Below, piece after piece: positions 30,877 to 38,841 of a stretch of 64,000 bases of DNA. The notes under the pieces were generated by a model, which saw nothing but the letters and a program-made list of their open reading frames with translations, had not been told where the DNA came from and searched no databases. Numbering within the stretch: position 1 is the stretch's first letter; each line of letters begins with the position of its first letter. This stretch comes from Bradyrhizobium sp. WBAH42 (lineage in GTDB: Bacteria; Pseudomonadota; Alphaproteobacteria; Rhizobiales; Xanthobacteraceae): contig NZ_CP036533.1 of assembly GCF_024585265.1 (NCBI RefSeq), positions 6,271,001 through 6,335,000 of the forward strand, written 5' to 3'. A program made the position numbers and the translations under genes.

Positions 30877-31685
30877 GCTGCAAGCGCAACCAAGGCGGCT
30901 TCGGACGCGGCATCGACAGGCATGAACATTTCGACGCGAAGCTCCTGCAGCGTCACGTCCTGCGGGGTGCCGAGCGTCAGCACCGCACCGATCAACCCAA
31001 TGCCGACATCGCCCTTGCGCAGGCGCACCTCGCAGAGCGGCCCCGGCACGGAATTGTCCTCGGTCGGCGCAGGAAGCTGCGGCAGCCGCATCAATTCGCG
31101 CCAGGTCGATTGCAAGGCGTCGTCAAGCGGCGCGGCCATTGCCTCATGCCGCGCCCGCGCCAGCAGCGCGGCCGCAACAATCGGCCAGTTCTCGACGAAC
31201 GGCTTGAGCTCGTCGGGCGCGAGGAACATGCGCATGTGATTGAGTGGCCGCTGCACGCGCTCGGGGCCAAGCAGCATGCTCATCAGGCGCGAGGCAGCGC
31301 GATTGGCCTGCATCACGTTCCAGCGCCGGTCGGTGACGATCGCCGGGAACGGCTCGTGACGGCTGAGCAGAAGATCGATGGCACGCCGCGCCTCGGCAAG
31401 CTCCGGCGCCGATAGATCGCGCTCGCCATATTGCCGCGCGAAGCCGCCGGCCTCGAGCAGCGCATTGCGGTCGCGCAACGACAGATCGAGCGCGGACGCG
31501 AGCTGCAGCAGGATGTCCCGGCTTGCTGCCGCTTTCCCGGTCTCGACATAGCTCAGATGCTTGATCGAGATGCCGGCCTCGAACGCAAGCTCCGCCTGGC
31601 TCAAGACGCGACGGGTGCGCCAGCCGCGCAGGAGATCACCGACGGGATTGGCCGGCCGCAACCGCCGGAACGCGCGTGTGTCCAT
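30864..31685 (-). CDS. XRE-family regulator with MmyB-like ligand domain, copy 1
   Basis: The 273-aa product has an N-terminal helix-turn-helix (about residues 14-70: LLRGWRTRRVLSQAELAFEAG, then SIKHLSYVETGKAAASRD). A MmyB-like (PAS-related) domain follows, with RHEPFPAIVTDRRWNVMQANRAASRL and the closing CEVRLRKGDVGIGLIGAVLTLGTPQDVTLQELRVE. Its neighbour upstream is a paralogue. The regulated genes and any ligand are unknown. It overlaps the end of the thioesterase gene on the other strand. Confidence 0.92.
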   Translation of the reverse strand: MDTRAFRRLRPANPVGDLLRGWRTRRVLSQAELAFEAGISIKHLSYVETGKAAASRDILLQLASALDLSLRDRNALLEAGGFARQYGERDLSAPELAEARRAIDLLLSRHEPFPAIVTDRRWNVMQANRAASRLMSMLLGPERVQRPLNHMRMFLAPDELKPFVENWPIVAAALLARARHEAMAAPLDDALQSTWRELMRLPQLPAPTEDNSVPGPLCEVRLRKGDVGIGLIGAVLTLGTPQDVTLQELRVEMFMPVDAASEAALVALAAQDA

Positions 31686-31725
31686 CCGCCGATTATGCGA
31701 GCGCTGCTCCGTCCTGTAAACGGCG

Positions 31726-32547
31726 TCACTGCAGGCGGGCCGCCATCTGCTTCAACCGCTCGGCGGTGCGCTCGTCCGCCGGAAAGAACGTCTCCAGCGC
31801 CAGCTCCGAGAGGGTGATGTCGACGGGCGTGCCGAACACCATGGTCGTGGAGAAGAAGCTGAGGATCTCTCCGCCATGCCGCAGCTTGAACGGGATCGCG
31901 ACATTGTCGCTCGACAGCGGGGCCGAACGCGCCGGAAGCGGATAGCTCTTCAGATCATTGTAGAGCTTGATCAGCTCCGGATCGGCTGTCGCCTCGCACT
32001 GCCGGTGCAGCCGTTCCAGAAGATGCCCGCACCATTCCGCGAGATTGACCGTGCGCGGTGCCAGCGCCTCGGGATGGAAGGCCAGCCGCAGCACGTTGAC
32101 GGGCTGGCCGAGCAGATGCTGCGGGACGCCATCGAGCAGCGGTGCCACCATCCGATTGGCGGAGACCAGGTTCCAGTGCCGATCCACCGCGAGCGCCGGA
32201 TTGGGCTCATGCGCTTTCAAGACGAGGTCGATCGCCTGACGGGCTGATTTCAAGGCGGGATCCTCCAGCGGGCGCTGCGGAAAGGCTGGCGCGAAACCGG
32301 CGGCGACCAGCAGCACGTTGCGTTCGCGCAAGGGCACGTCGAGCCGCTCGGCGAGCCTGAGCACCATGTCGCGCGAGGGCGCGGCGCGGCCGGTCTCGAC
32401 GAAGCTTAGGTGCCGCGCCGAGATTTCGGCCTCGCCCGCCAGATCGAGCTGACTCATGCGGCGGCGCTGCCGCCATTCGCGCAAATGGTCGCCGATATGG
32501 ATCGGCTGGCTGCGTTCGGCCTGGGCCGTGGATGCATGTGCGTTCAT
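31726..32547 (-). CDS. XRE-family regulator with MmyB-like ligand domain, copy 2
   Basis: The 273-aa product shares the layout of its neighbour: HTH region LREWRQRRRMSQLDLAGEAE-ISARHLSFVETGRAAPSRD, then a MmyB-like domain with AHEPNPALAVDRHWNLVSANRMVAPLL and TTMVFGTPVDITLSELALE near the end. I start at MNAHAST (32547), two codons inside the longest frame. It is divergent from a two-gene unit of membrane proteins at 32649-33309, which is a reasonable candidate target. Confidence 0.92.
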   Translation of the reverse strand: MNAHASTAQAERSQPIHIGDHLREWRQRRRMSQLDLAGEAEISARHLSFVETGRAAPSRDMVLRLAERLDVPLRERNVLLVAAGFAPAFPQRPLEDPALKSARQAIDLVLKAHEPNPALAVDRHWNLVSANRMVAPLLDGVPQHLLGQPVNVLRLAFHPEALAPRTVNLAEWCGHLLERLHRQCEATADPELIKLYNDLKSYPLPARSAPLSSDNVAIPFKLRHGGEILSFFSTTMVFGTPVDITLSELALETFFPADERTAERLKQMAARLQ

Positions 32548-32648
32548 GACCAAAAACCTAGCATGCGGATTTCGGCCCTTCCATTACCCGCGAGGTAATC
32601 GAAACGGGGCACGGACGTGCGCATCTTCGTTCGCAACAGGAGATGACC

Positions 32649-32879
32649 ATGATCGCACTGCTGCTCTACAGGACCGTCGCAGACCACGTCTTGCCCTGGG
32701 CCATGGCGTTCGCAACGCGGATGCTGGCGCGCAGCCTCAACATGCCGGAGCCCCTGGTGCATTCGACCGGCGACTACGTCGTGGCGCAGGTCATCGCCTT
32801 CGAGCACGGCGTCGGCAGGAGCCTCTGCCCGTTCCGTCTCGCCCGTCTGCTCCGCGCCTGGTGGCGCGGTCGGCATTGA
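32649..32879 (+). CDS. Hypothetical protein (76 aa)
   Basis: The product reads MIALLLYRTVADHVLPWAMAF, then ATRMLARSLNMPEPLVHSTGDYVV and a basic tail. A clear AGGAG lies 6 bases before the ATG at 32649, which decides this start over the ATG two codons upstream. It lies 30 bases before the next gene on the same strand and is divergent from the XRE regulator. Function unknown. Confidence 0.6.
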   Translation: MIALLLYRTVADHVLPWAMAFATRMLARSLNMPEPLVHSTGDYVVAQVIAFEHGVGRSLCPFRLARLLRAWWRGRH

Positions 32880-32910
32880 GTTCCACCCAGCCCAACCAAG
32901 GAGACCTGAG

Positions 32911-33309
32911 ATGATCGATGCATCCACCTTCCTGCGCCGCGCCCTCTTCGCCGACGCCATCTTCAGCGGCATCGCCGCGCTCGGCTTCACCTTCGGCGCG
33001 AGCACGTTCGCAGCGCTGTTCAACCTGCCCGAAGCGCTGCTGCGCGAGACCGGCCTGTTCCTGATTGCCTACACCGCCCTGGTCGGCTGGCTCGCCTCGC
33101 GAACCACGCTGGCAAAGCCGCTGGTCCTGCTCGTCGTGATCGGCAATGCGGCCTGGACCGTCGGCAGCATCGCGCTGCTGCTTTCGGGGGCGGTGTCGCC
33201 GAACCTCGCCGGCGAGCTCATGGTCGTCGCGCAAGCCATCGCCACCGGCGTGTTTGCAGAGTTGCAATATGTGGGCTTGCGCAAGAGCGGGAGTGTCGTG
33301 ACGGCGTGA
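32911..33309 (+). CDS. Four-span membrane protein, hypothetical
   Basis: The 132-aa product has four predicted membrane helices, at about residues 14-33, 47-65, 72-92 and 97-117 (for instance GLFLIAYTALVGWLA and LVLLVVIGNAAWTVGSIALLL). A good AAGGAG site precedes the ATG. It follows the 76-aa gene closely and is probably in the same transcript. No family recognised. Confidence 0.8.
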   Translation: MIDASTFLRRALFADAIFSGIAALGFTFGASTFAALFNLPEALLRETGLFLIAYTALVGWLASRTTLAKPLVLLVVIGNAAWTVGSIALLLSGAVSPNLAGELMVVAQAIATGVFAELQYVGLRKSGSVVTA

Positions 33310-33885
33310 TCGCTTCGTGCCAGCTCCGCGGCGCAGACCGGGGAACGCGAAGGCTTCATCATATCGGATCGTACCCGGATGCATGCATGACCTCGCGTTC
33401 TCGCGGCGGATTTCGCCCGAGCTTTGCTTCGTTGCTTGCGCCCTTCGATTGCCGGAGGGCGCAGGGAAGGCCGGGCGCCGGCGGCACCCGAGTCCGTGTA
33501 CAAGGAAATGCACACGGGGTGGACTACAGGTGTTGCCGGTCGCCCGGCCTTCCCTGCGCGGATGGTTTTAACGGTGTCCTTCGTGCTCTCCTCGGGGAGC
33601 GTTGCACTATTGCCCCCGTCGCCTCGCGGCTTCTCTGATGCGCGCACCCGGTTGGGCCGCCGCATCACCGCAAGCCTTGACGCACAGACCCCCGGGCGTC
33701 AGGACCACACGACTTCTCCGTCCGCGGACGATTTGGCCTCAGCGTCCGGGGCTTAGTGTGCGCACCCCAGACCATCGACCAAACCGCTGTGACCGCGGTG
33801 AGGGGTTGACGGGTTTTGGATGTTTTGCCCGACGCCTCGTCGGTAGATCGTTATCGCGTGGGCGCCAACTGGATCGTCAGAAAGG
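33310..33885. other. 576-base intergenic region; no gene seen
   Basis: Several open frames cross this stretch, but none has a domain, signal or credible start. It holds a long inverted repeat (33460-33558) and low-complexity CG-rich patches. I regard it as non-coding repeat DNA. Confidence 0.6.
33460..33558. repeat. Perfect 18-base inverted repeat
   Basis: CGCAGGGAAGGCCGGGCG at 33460-33477 is repeated in perfect complement at 33541-33558, with 63 bases between them. No transposase, target duplication or gene lies inside. It looks like a remnant of a non-coding repeat element. Confidence 0.85.
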
Positions 33886-34329
33886 CTAGAGGCACTCTCC
33901 CTCCGTTGGATCCACGGATCTTTCAAGCCGTTCGCGGAACGTTGCTTCTCTCTGCAAGAGTTCCTGCAACATCCCCTTCAAAACGAGGTACTCTGGCAGC
34001 TTACAAAAGCCCTTCGCGACTTCCTCTCGTGCACGCAGGCTCCGAACTCGATCATAGTCGGCGGCAATCTTTTGGTTATCCAATTTTGCGTTTTCGTTGA
34101 TGAACCTTTTCAAGGTCGCGCGGAATTCCTGATAAGTATGCTCACTCTTGCGATCGAGCGTGCCTTCACAAAGAACCATGGCCTCTCGGGCGGACGTCAT
34201 AATCTCATAGACACACGTCAAACTCATTTCCCCGCCAATTGCCCCGGACGGCCATAGTATGGTCATCGACAGGAACAAACATCCAATTCCTGCGCAGACC
34301 TCGCGATATAAGATGCCAAAGGTTCGCAT
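33886..34329 (-). CDS. Secreted hypothetical protein, lower GC than its neighbours
   Basis: The 147-aa product starts MRTFGILYREVCAGIGCLFLSM with a signal-like helix, then GGEMSLTCVYEIMTSAREAM, a long charged helical middle (RATLKRFINENAKLDNQKIAADYDRV) and three more Cys. The coding stretch is visibly richer in A and T than flanking genes, which hints at recent arrival. I moved the start from 34392 to 34329. No family recognised. Confidence 0.6.
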   Translation of the reverse strand: MRTFGILYREVCAGIGCLFLSMTILWPSGAIGGEMSLTCVYEIMTSAREAMVLCEGTLDRKSEHTYQEFRATLKRFINENAKLDNQKIAADYDRVRSLRAREEVAKGFCKLPEYLVLKGMLQELLQREATFRERLERSVDPTEGECL

Positions 34330-34518
34330 CGTCGTCTCATGGGTACGGTCGGGTACGGCAATACATAAATCGCCGGTGCTGCGGAATTCCAACTAAAAGT
34401 GGGGGATTATCCCGGTCGTTTTCGCTTACCTATGCGCGAAATGGTGGTCATGCAGAGCAGTCGAGATGGAGGCCCGCCAACGACGAGCAGGGAAATCCCA
34501 TTTGAATTTTGCAGAGGT

Positions 34519-34604
34519 CGTCATGCCCGGGCTTGTCCCGGGCATCCACGTTCTTTGTACTGCGTGGAAAGGCGTGGATGGCCGGGACAAGCCCGGCCAT
34601 GACG
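34519..34604. repeat. Palindromic repeat, family C
   Basis: The element begins CGTCATGCCCGGGCTTGTCCCG and ends CGGGACAAGCCCGGCCATGACG, and GGCATCCACG pairs with CGTGGATGGC inside it. It forms an 86-base hairpin of a type found in many intergenic regions of this genus. Confidence 0.88.
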
Positions 34605-34664
34605 TTGTGGAGACAGTCGGTGCCCATAGCCACATCTCATATGCGATAGCCCTGCGCGAGGAGC

Positions 34665-34765
34665 GACGCAATCCTGACTCCTTCCCGCGGCAGGATTCTG
34701 GATTGCTTCCGCCTTCGCCAAGGCTTCGGCGGACAAGTCGCTTTCGCTCGCAATGGCGGAGAGGA
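34665..34765. repeat. Degraded copy of the family A repeat
   Basis: Fragments GACGCAATCCTGA, CAGGATTCTGGATTGCTTC and CGCTCGCAATGG keep the order of the family A element but with many changes and an insertion in the middle. It is probably an old copy. Confidence 0.55.
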
Positions 34766-34873
34766 GACGAGAACGTCGTTCTCGGGCTGAGGGCGAGCCG
34801 AGAGGAGGGCTTTGGCCGTGCGCGAAGCCTGTCAGCTCGCGCGGCAGAAGGGCGCGCGACGGCCGATGCGAGG

Positions 34874-35437
34874 CTACGCCTTGGCGCGGCCGACCTTGCC
34901 GGCAAAGTGCTTGCCGTTCAGCTTCTTCTTTTTCACGGACGCGGTTTTGGCGCCCGCCTTCTGCGCCTTGCGCTCGGCCCGCGCCTTCACCTTGGCGCGC
35001 TCGACCCTCGCCTCGGCGCGCAGCTTCTTGCGCTTCTTCTCGCAGGAATCGCACTTGCAGCCGATCGGCTTCAGATAGGCTTTGAAATAGTCGGTGCCGT
35101 AATCGTAGTTGATCTCGTCGCCCGGCTCGATGTTCCTGATGGCGCGGATATAGACCTTGCGCTCGCGCGGCCGAACGTCAGACTCGGCGTTGGGGCGGCA
35201 GGAATGGTTGATGTAGCGCGCGAGGTTCTTGCGCACCGATCCGTCGATGGTCCAGCGCCCGTTGAGCTCGAACAGATATTTGTTCTCGATCTCGTCCTGC
35301 TCGGGAATCCGCGAGTCCAGGATCGGTCCGAAATAGCGGATGATCCGGCTACCCTTCTTGATCGGCTTGGTGGCGAAGAGGCCGAGCCCGGTCTTGGAGC
35401 GGCCGACGCGATAAGGTTTGTTCGAGGTGGCTGGCAT
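34874..35437 (-). CDS. SET-domain protein methyltransferase with a basic tail
   Basis: The 187-aa product is a compact SET domain: GLGLFATKPIKKGSRIIRYFG (the SAM-binding front), RYINHSCRPNAE (NHSC at 77-80), IEPGDEINYDYGTDY (106-117) and a post-SET-like Cys cluster CKCDSC (127-132). These residues are what SET lysine methyltransferases use for SAM and substrate. The last 50 residues are nearly all K, R and A, like a histone-H1 tail, which suggests nucleic-acid contact. Bacterial SET proteins are uncommon and the target is unknown. The gene stands alone between repeats and a secreted-protein gene. Confidence 0.88.
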   Translation of the reverse strand: MPATSNKPYRVGRSKTGLGLFATKPIKKGSRIIRYFGPILDSRIPEQDEIENKYLFELNGRWTIDGSVRKNLARYINHSCRPNAESDVRPRERKVYIRAIRNIEPGDEINYDYGTDYFKAYLKPIGCKCDSCEKKRKKLRAEARVERAKVKARAERKAQKAGAKTASVKKKKLNGKHFAGKVGRAKA

Positions 35438-35599
35438 GATCTGGAGAATGAGAACGCGAACGAGGCCGCACGGCTTGAGGCGAAGCAGTTCTTCTAGAAC
35501 GATTCCGCGCTGCTGTCAGGTCTGTCGCGTCCCTGTTTGAACCTTGCCCACAATCAAGACGTCTGATGGTACGGAGTTCCCACTGCATCGAAGCCGCAT

Positions 35600-36205
35600 A
35601 TGAACCGCCTTACCAGCATCGGCCTGGCCGTCCTGATGACCTGCATCGGCCTGAACAGCGCTGACGCACAATCCCTGGGCAGCAGCTACACCTCGACTGC
35701 AGCAAAAGATTGCCGACAGGTTGGCAAGCCCAGCGCGCTCGACGGCAGCAGCACGCGGGTTTGTCCGGGCAAAGACGGCCTGATCGTGCTGATCGCCGAG
35801 GACGATCTTCGCGAGATCGTCTCGGTCGGGCGCAACCGCAAGGCAGCAGCTGAGGAACCGGCGGCCAAAGTCTGGTTCGCCCCGTTCAATTCGTCGGAGC
35901 CCACCATCGAATGGCGCGCTGCCGGCGCAAAGCCGTTTGCGATCATCCAGCGCTGGCACATCGCCGACAATTCCGATCCCGACAAGCAGGGACGGCCGAA
36001 CACCAAGGCCATGCTGGTGGTGACCCGGCTGCCGCCGGGTCCGGTCTGCCACGTCGCCTATGTCGATGCGATCGCCAACCCGAACGCCAACGAGCTCGCG
36101 CGCAAGGCCGCCGACGATCTCGCCCGCGGCTTCGCTTGCGGCAAGGACGAGGTCAAGATCATCGGCACGCCCGGCCGCGCCGTCGAGCTCGCGACCAGGC
36201 GCTAG
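35600..36205 (+). CDS. Secreted hypothetical protein (201 aa)
   Basis: The product has a signal peptide (MNRLTSIGLAVLMTCIGLNSADA, cleavage about residue 23) and a beta-rich body with four Cys (two in the first half, CRQVG and VCPGKDG, and two in PVCHVAYVD and GFACGKDE). The motif AIIQRWHIADNSDPDKQGRP is distinctive. It is probably periplasmic. The gene lies 16 bases from the end of the convergent TetR gene. No family name can be given. Confidence 0.8.
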   Translation: MNRLTSIGLAVLMTCIGLNSADAQSLGSSYTSTAAKDCRQVGKPSALDGSSTRVCPGKDGLIVLIAEDDLREIVSVGRNRKAAAEEPAAKVWFAPFNSSEPTIEWRAAGAKPFAIIQRWHIADNSDPDKQGRPNTKAMLVVTRLPPGPVCHVAYVDAIANPNANELARKAADDLARGFACGKDEVKIIGTPGRAVELATRR

Positions 36206-36221
36206 AGCGCCAAACAAGCCG

Positions 36222-36950
36222 CTACACGGGAAATTTCGTGGTGATGGGCGCGGTCAGCATCGCCTCGAACAGGCGTTCGGCCGTCGTCCCCTCGGGCAGC
36301 CGCTCGAGGATGTCCTTCAGCCGCCCGTCCAGCAGCAGCGTGGTGAAGCCATGCACCATCGACCAGGCCCGCGCGATGGCGGCGGCCTGGTTCAAGGTCA
36401 GCGCATCGCCGCTGATCTGCTCCTGCCGCATCGCGCCGATGGCATTGGCGAGCCCGGCGAAGGAGGCTTCGGCCGCCTCGTGCAGCGAGGGCCTGGAATA
36501 ATCCAGCCGCTCGGTGCGGAACATGATGCCGTACATGCCGGGATGGGCCTGCGCATAGGCGACATAGGCCTTCGGCCGCGCCAGCGCGCGCTCAAGCGGC
36601 GTGGTGGCGGCATCGCAGGACGACGCCATCGCCGCGTTGAACTGGCGGAAGCCGACGGCCGCGAGCTCGCTGAGAAGACCGGTGAGATCGCCGAAATGAT
36701 GGGTGGGTGCGGCATGCGAGACGCCCGCCTCGCGCGCCACCGCGCGCAAGGTCAGGCCGGCAAGCCCGTCGCGCTCCAGCACCCGTTCGGCGGCCTGGAG
36801 CAGCGCTTCGCGCAGCGCGCCGTGATGATACGGCGTTTCGGTTTTCGCGCTCGTCGCGCGGCGCGAGGTGCGCGATGCCGCGGTCGATGTCGTTTTTCTC
36901 GGGGCACGCGGGCTTCGCGCCGCTTCGCCCTTGGTGTCGGTCTTGGCCAT
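36222..36950 (-). CDS. TetR/AcrR regulator with a WHG C-terminal domain
   Basis: The 242-aa product starts with a Ser/Arg/Thr-rich, low-complexity tail (about residues 1-38), then the TetR HTH (HHGALREALLQAAERVLERDG, LTLRAVAREAGVSHAAPTHHFGD) and a ligand domain ending ARAWSMVHGFTTLLLDGRL, the WHG-type signature. It is divergent from the carotenoid oxygenase gene. The gap holds a perfect palindrome, and the same sequence lies before the membrane-protein pair at 38842. It is the obvious candidate repressor of both. The start MAKTD (36950) or two codons upstream (36956) are both possible. Confidence 0.92.
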   Translation of the reverse strand: MAKTDTKGEAARSPRAPRKTTSTAASRTSRRATSAKTETPYHHGALREALLQAAERVLERDGLAGLTLRAVAREAGVSHAAPTHHFGDLTGLLSELAAVGFRQFNAAMASSCDAATTPLERALARPKAYVAYAQAHPGMYGIMFRTERLDYSRPSLHEAAEASFAGLANAIGAMRQEQISGDALTLNQAAAIARAWSMVHGFTTLLLDGRLKDILERLPEGTTAERLFEAMLTAPITTKFPV

Positions 36951-36980
36951 TTGCAAGCTATATGACGCAATATTGACAGT

Positions 36981-37041
36981 GTAAAGATTTCACTTGACGA
37001 AAGCTGCAATCGGGCCTATTCGATCTTTACGATGTAAAGAT
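36981..37041 (+). promoter_or_regulatory. Promoter/operator of the carotenoid oxygenase gene
   Basis: A half-site GTAAAGAT (36981-36988) is followed by a -35 TTGACG (36994-36999), 17 bases, and a -10 TATTCG (37017-37022). Then comes a perfect palindrome ATCTTTAC-GAT-GTAAAGAT (37023-37041) covering the start of transcription. A repressor bound there would block the promoter. The divergent TetR gene is the natural candidate. An almost identical arrangement is at 38763-38822. Confidence 0.8.
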
Positions 37042-37056
37042 AGGGGAGGATTCGCC

Positions 37057-38454
37057 GTGCAGCACGACGCCATGGCCGAGCGCCGCAACAATCTCGCGCC
37101 GATTCCGTTCGAGGCCGACGCGCCCTTCCTGAAGATCATCGGCGAATTGCCGCGCGAGCTGAACGGCACGCTCTACCGCAACGGCCCCAATCCGCAGTTC
37201 GATTCGCCCGGCGCGCACTGGTTCGTCGGCGACGGCATGCTGCACGCCTTTCATCTCGAGAACGGCCGCGCCAGCTACCGCAACCGCTGGGTCCGCACGC
37301 CGAAATGGCTCGCCGAGCACGATGCCGGCCGCGCGCTGTTCGGCGGCTTCGGCCGCAAGCTGCCGGATGCGCCGGCGAACCTGACCGACGGCGGCGTCGC
37401 CAACACCAACATCATCTTCCATGCCGGCAAGCTGCTGGCGCTGGAAGAAGCGCATCTGCCGACCGAGATCGAGCCGGGCACGCTGGCGACGCGCGGCTAT
37501 CACAATTACCAGGGCCGCGTCGCCGGCAGCTTCACCGCGCATCCCAAGATCGATCCCGTCACCGGCGAACTCGTGTTCTTCGGCTACAACGCCGCGGGGC
37601 CGCTGACGCCTGCCCTCTCCTACGGATCGATCGACGCAACAGGCAAGGCGACGCGCTTCGAGCGGTTCGAGGCGCCCTATGCCAGCATGGTGCACGACTT
37701 CATCGTCACCGCGAACCATGTGCTGTTTCCGATCCTGCCGATATCAGGCAGCATGGAGCGCGCGATGAGCGGAAAGCCGCCCTATGCCTGGGAGCCGGAC
37801 AAGGGCGCCTATGTCGGCGTGATGAAGCGCAGCGGCACCGCCAAGGACATCGTCTGGTTTCGCGCCGAGGCCTGCTACGTCTTCCACGTCATGAATGCGT
37901 GGGAGGACGGCGAACGCATCGTTGCCGACGTCATGCAGTTCGAGGAGGCGCCGCTGTTTCCGCATCCGGACGGACGGCCCACCGATCCCGAGAAGTCGCG
38001 CGCCCGCCATTGCCGCTGGACCTTCGATCTCGCAGGCAATACCGACCGCTTCCAGCAGACCTATTTGGACGATCTCACCGGCGAATTCCCGCGCATCGAC
38101 GACCGCCGCGCCGGGCTGAAGAGCCGTCACGGTTGGTACGCCTGCGCCAATCCGAAACTGCCGATGTTCGGCGCGCTCTCAGGCATCGTCCATGTCGATG
38201 GCAATGGCAGGCGGCTCGGCCAATACCTGCTGCCGGCCGGCGACACCATCTCCGAGCCGGTGTTCGTCGAACGGTCGACGGATGCGGCCGAGGGCGACGG
38301 CTGGCTGCTCGCGGTGGTCTGGCGCGCACGGGAGAACCGCAGCGATCTCGCCGTGTTCAATGCCACCGATATCGAGGCCGGCCCCGCGGCCTTGGTGCAG
38401 CTCGGCCATCGCGTGCCAGATGGCTTCCACGGCAATTGGGTCGGCGCGGCGTAG
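37057..38454 (+). CDS. Carotenoid oxygenase family protein (lignostilbene dioxygenase-like)
   Basis: The 465-aa product matches the RPE65/CCD fold and carries four iron-binding histidines in expected context: TAHPKIDPVTGEL, SMVHDFIVTANHVLF, CYVFHVMNAW and VPDGFHGNWV. It also has the opening LNGTLYRNGPNPQF. Such enzymes cleave conjugated double bonds in carotenoids, apocarotenoids or stilbenes. I start at GTG 37057, which follows GGGGAGGA at 6 bases and lies downstream of the promoter; the longer frame from 36994 begins before the promoter and cannot be right. It is controlled in common with 38842-39958 by sequence similarity of the operators. Confidence 0.93.
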   Translation: MQHDAMAERRNNLAPIPFEADAPFLKIIGELPRELNGTLYRNGPNPQFDSPGAHWFVGDGMLHAFHLENGRASYRNRWVRTPKWLAEHDAGRALFGGFGRKLPDAPANLTDGGVANTNIIFHAGKLLALEEAHLPTEIEPGTLATRGYHNYQGRVAGSFTAHPKIDPVTGELVFFGYNAAGPLTPALSYGSIDATGKATRFERFEAPYASMVHDFIVTANHVLFPILPISGSMERAMSGKPPYAWEPDKGAYVGVMKRSGTAKDIVWFRAEACYVFHVMNAWEDGERIVADVMQFEEAPLFPHPDGRPTDPEKSRARHCRWTFDLAGNTDRFQQTYLDDLTGEFPRIDDRRAGLKSRHGWYACANPKLPMFGALSGIVHVDGNGRRLGQYLLPAGDTISEPVFVERSTDAAEGDGWLLAVVWRARENRSDLAVFNATDIEAGPAALVQLGHRVPDGFHGNWVGAA

Positions 38455-38517
38455 CTCTCGTCATTCCGCGGGCGCGCCACTTGGCGCGAACCCAGGATGA
38501 CGAAAATGGAGTTGTCC

Positions 38518-38766
38518 ATGCACATGCCCTCGATCACCGCATGCTCGCTTGTCCTCCTCGCCAGCGCTGCGCTCGCGTTCCAGTTGATCCGGCTGCGGCG
38601 AAGCCGCCACACCGTCTTCAACGGCGGCATCCTGCTGTGCCTCGGTCTGCTGATCGCCGCCGCACTGCCGCTCGTGCCCTGGACCGAATTGGCCGAGGAG
38701 GCATTGGACCAAGCCGTTGCTGCCCTTCACGCCTTGGAGGTCGCTTACGTCATTTTGACACTGTAA
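38518..38766 (+). CDS. Small two-span membrane protein (82 aa)
   Basis: The product starts MHMPSITACSLVLLASAALAFQL, then RLRRSRHTVFNGGILLCLGLLIAAALPLVPW and a helical tail. GGAG lies 6 bases before the ATG at 38518, which decides this start over 38497. The last codons and the TAA lie inside the upstream half-site of the next promoter, so the gene's end and the promoter are fused. It is probably real on hydropathy. No family recognised. Confidence 0.55.
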   Translation: MHMPSITACSLVLLASAALAFQLIRLRRSRHTVFNGGILLCLGLLIAAALPLVPWTELAEEALDQAVAALHALEVAYVILTL

Positions 38767-38822
38767 AGATTTCGCTTGACCCGGCATCGCCGGGGCATTA
38801 TTGATCTTTACATCGTCAAGAT
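38763..38822 (+). promoter_or_regulatory. Promoter/operator of the membrane-protein pair, copy of 36981-37041
   Basis: GTAAAGAT (38763-38770), TTGACC (38776-38781), 17 bases, TATTGA (38799-38804) and ATCTTTAC-ATC-GTCAAGAT (38804-38822) repeat the pattern before the carotenoid oxygenase. Spacing agrees within one base, and the second palindrome arm differs at a single position. The sequence between them differs, so the shared bases look functional. Confidence 0.8.
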
Positions 38823-38841
38823 AGACCCACCGAGGCGGCCC

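Larger units (their letters stand above)
34330..34873. other. Repeat-filled intergenic region; no gene seen
   Basis: This 544-base region between the secreted protein gene and the end of the SET gene holds two palindromic elements (34519-34604 and a degraded one at about 34665-34765). Open frames crossing it are repeat-derived. Confidence 0.65.

Noticed and set aside
33306..33756. Overlapping frames in the gene-free region after the four-span membrane protein
   Set aside because: No signal, domain or credible start; the stretch is repeat-like.
34466..35497. 343-codon plus-strand frame across the repeats and the SET gene
   Set aside because: It is composed of repeat sequence followed by the shadow of the SET gene.
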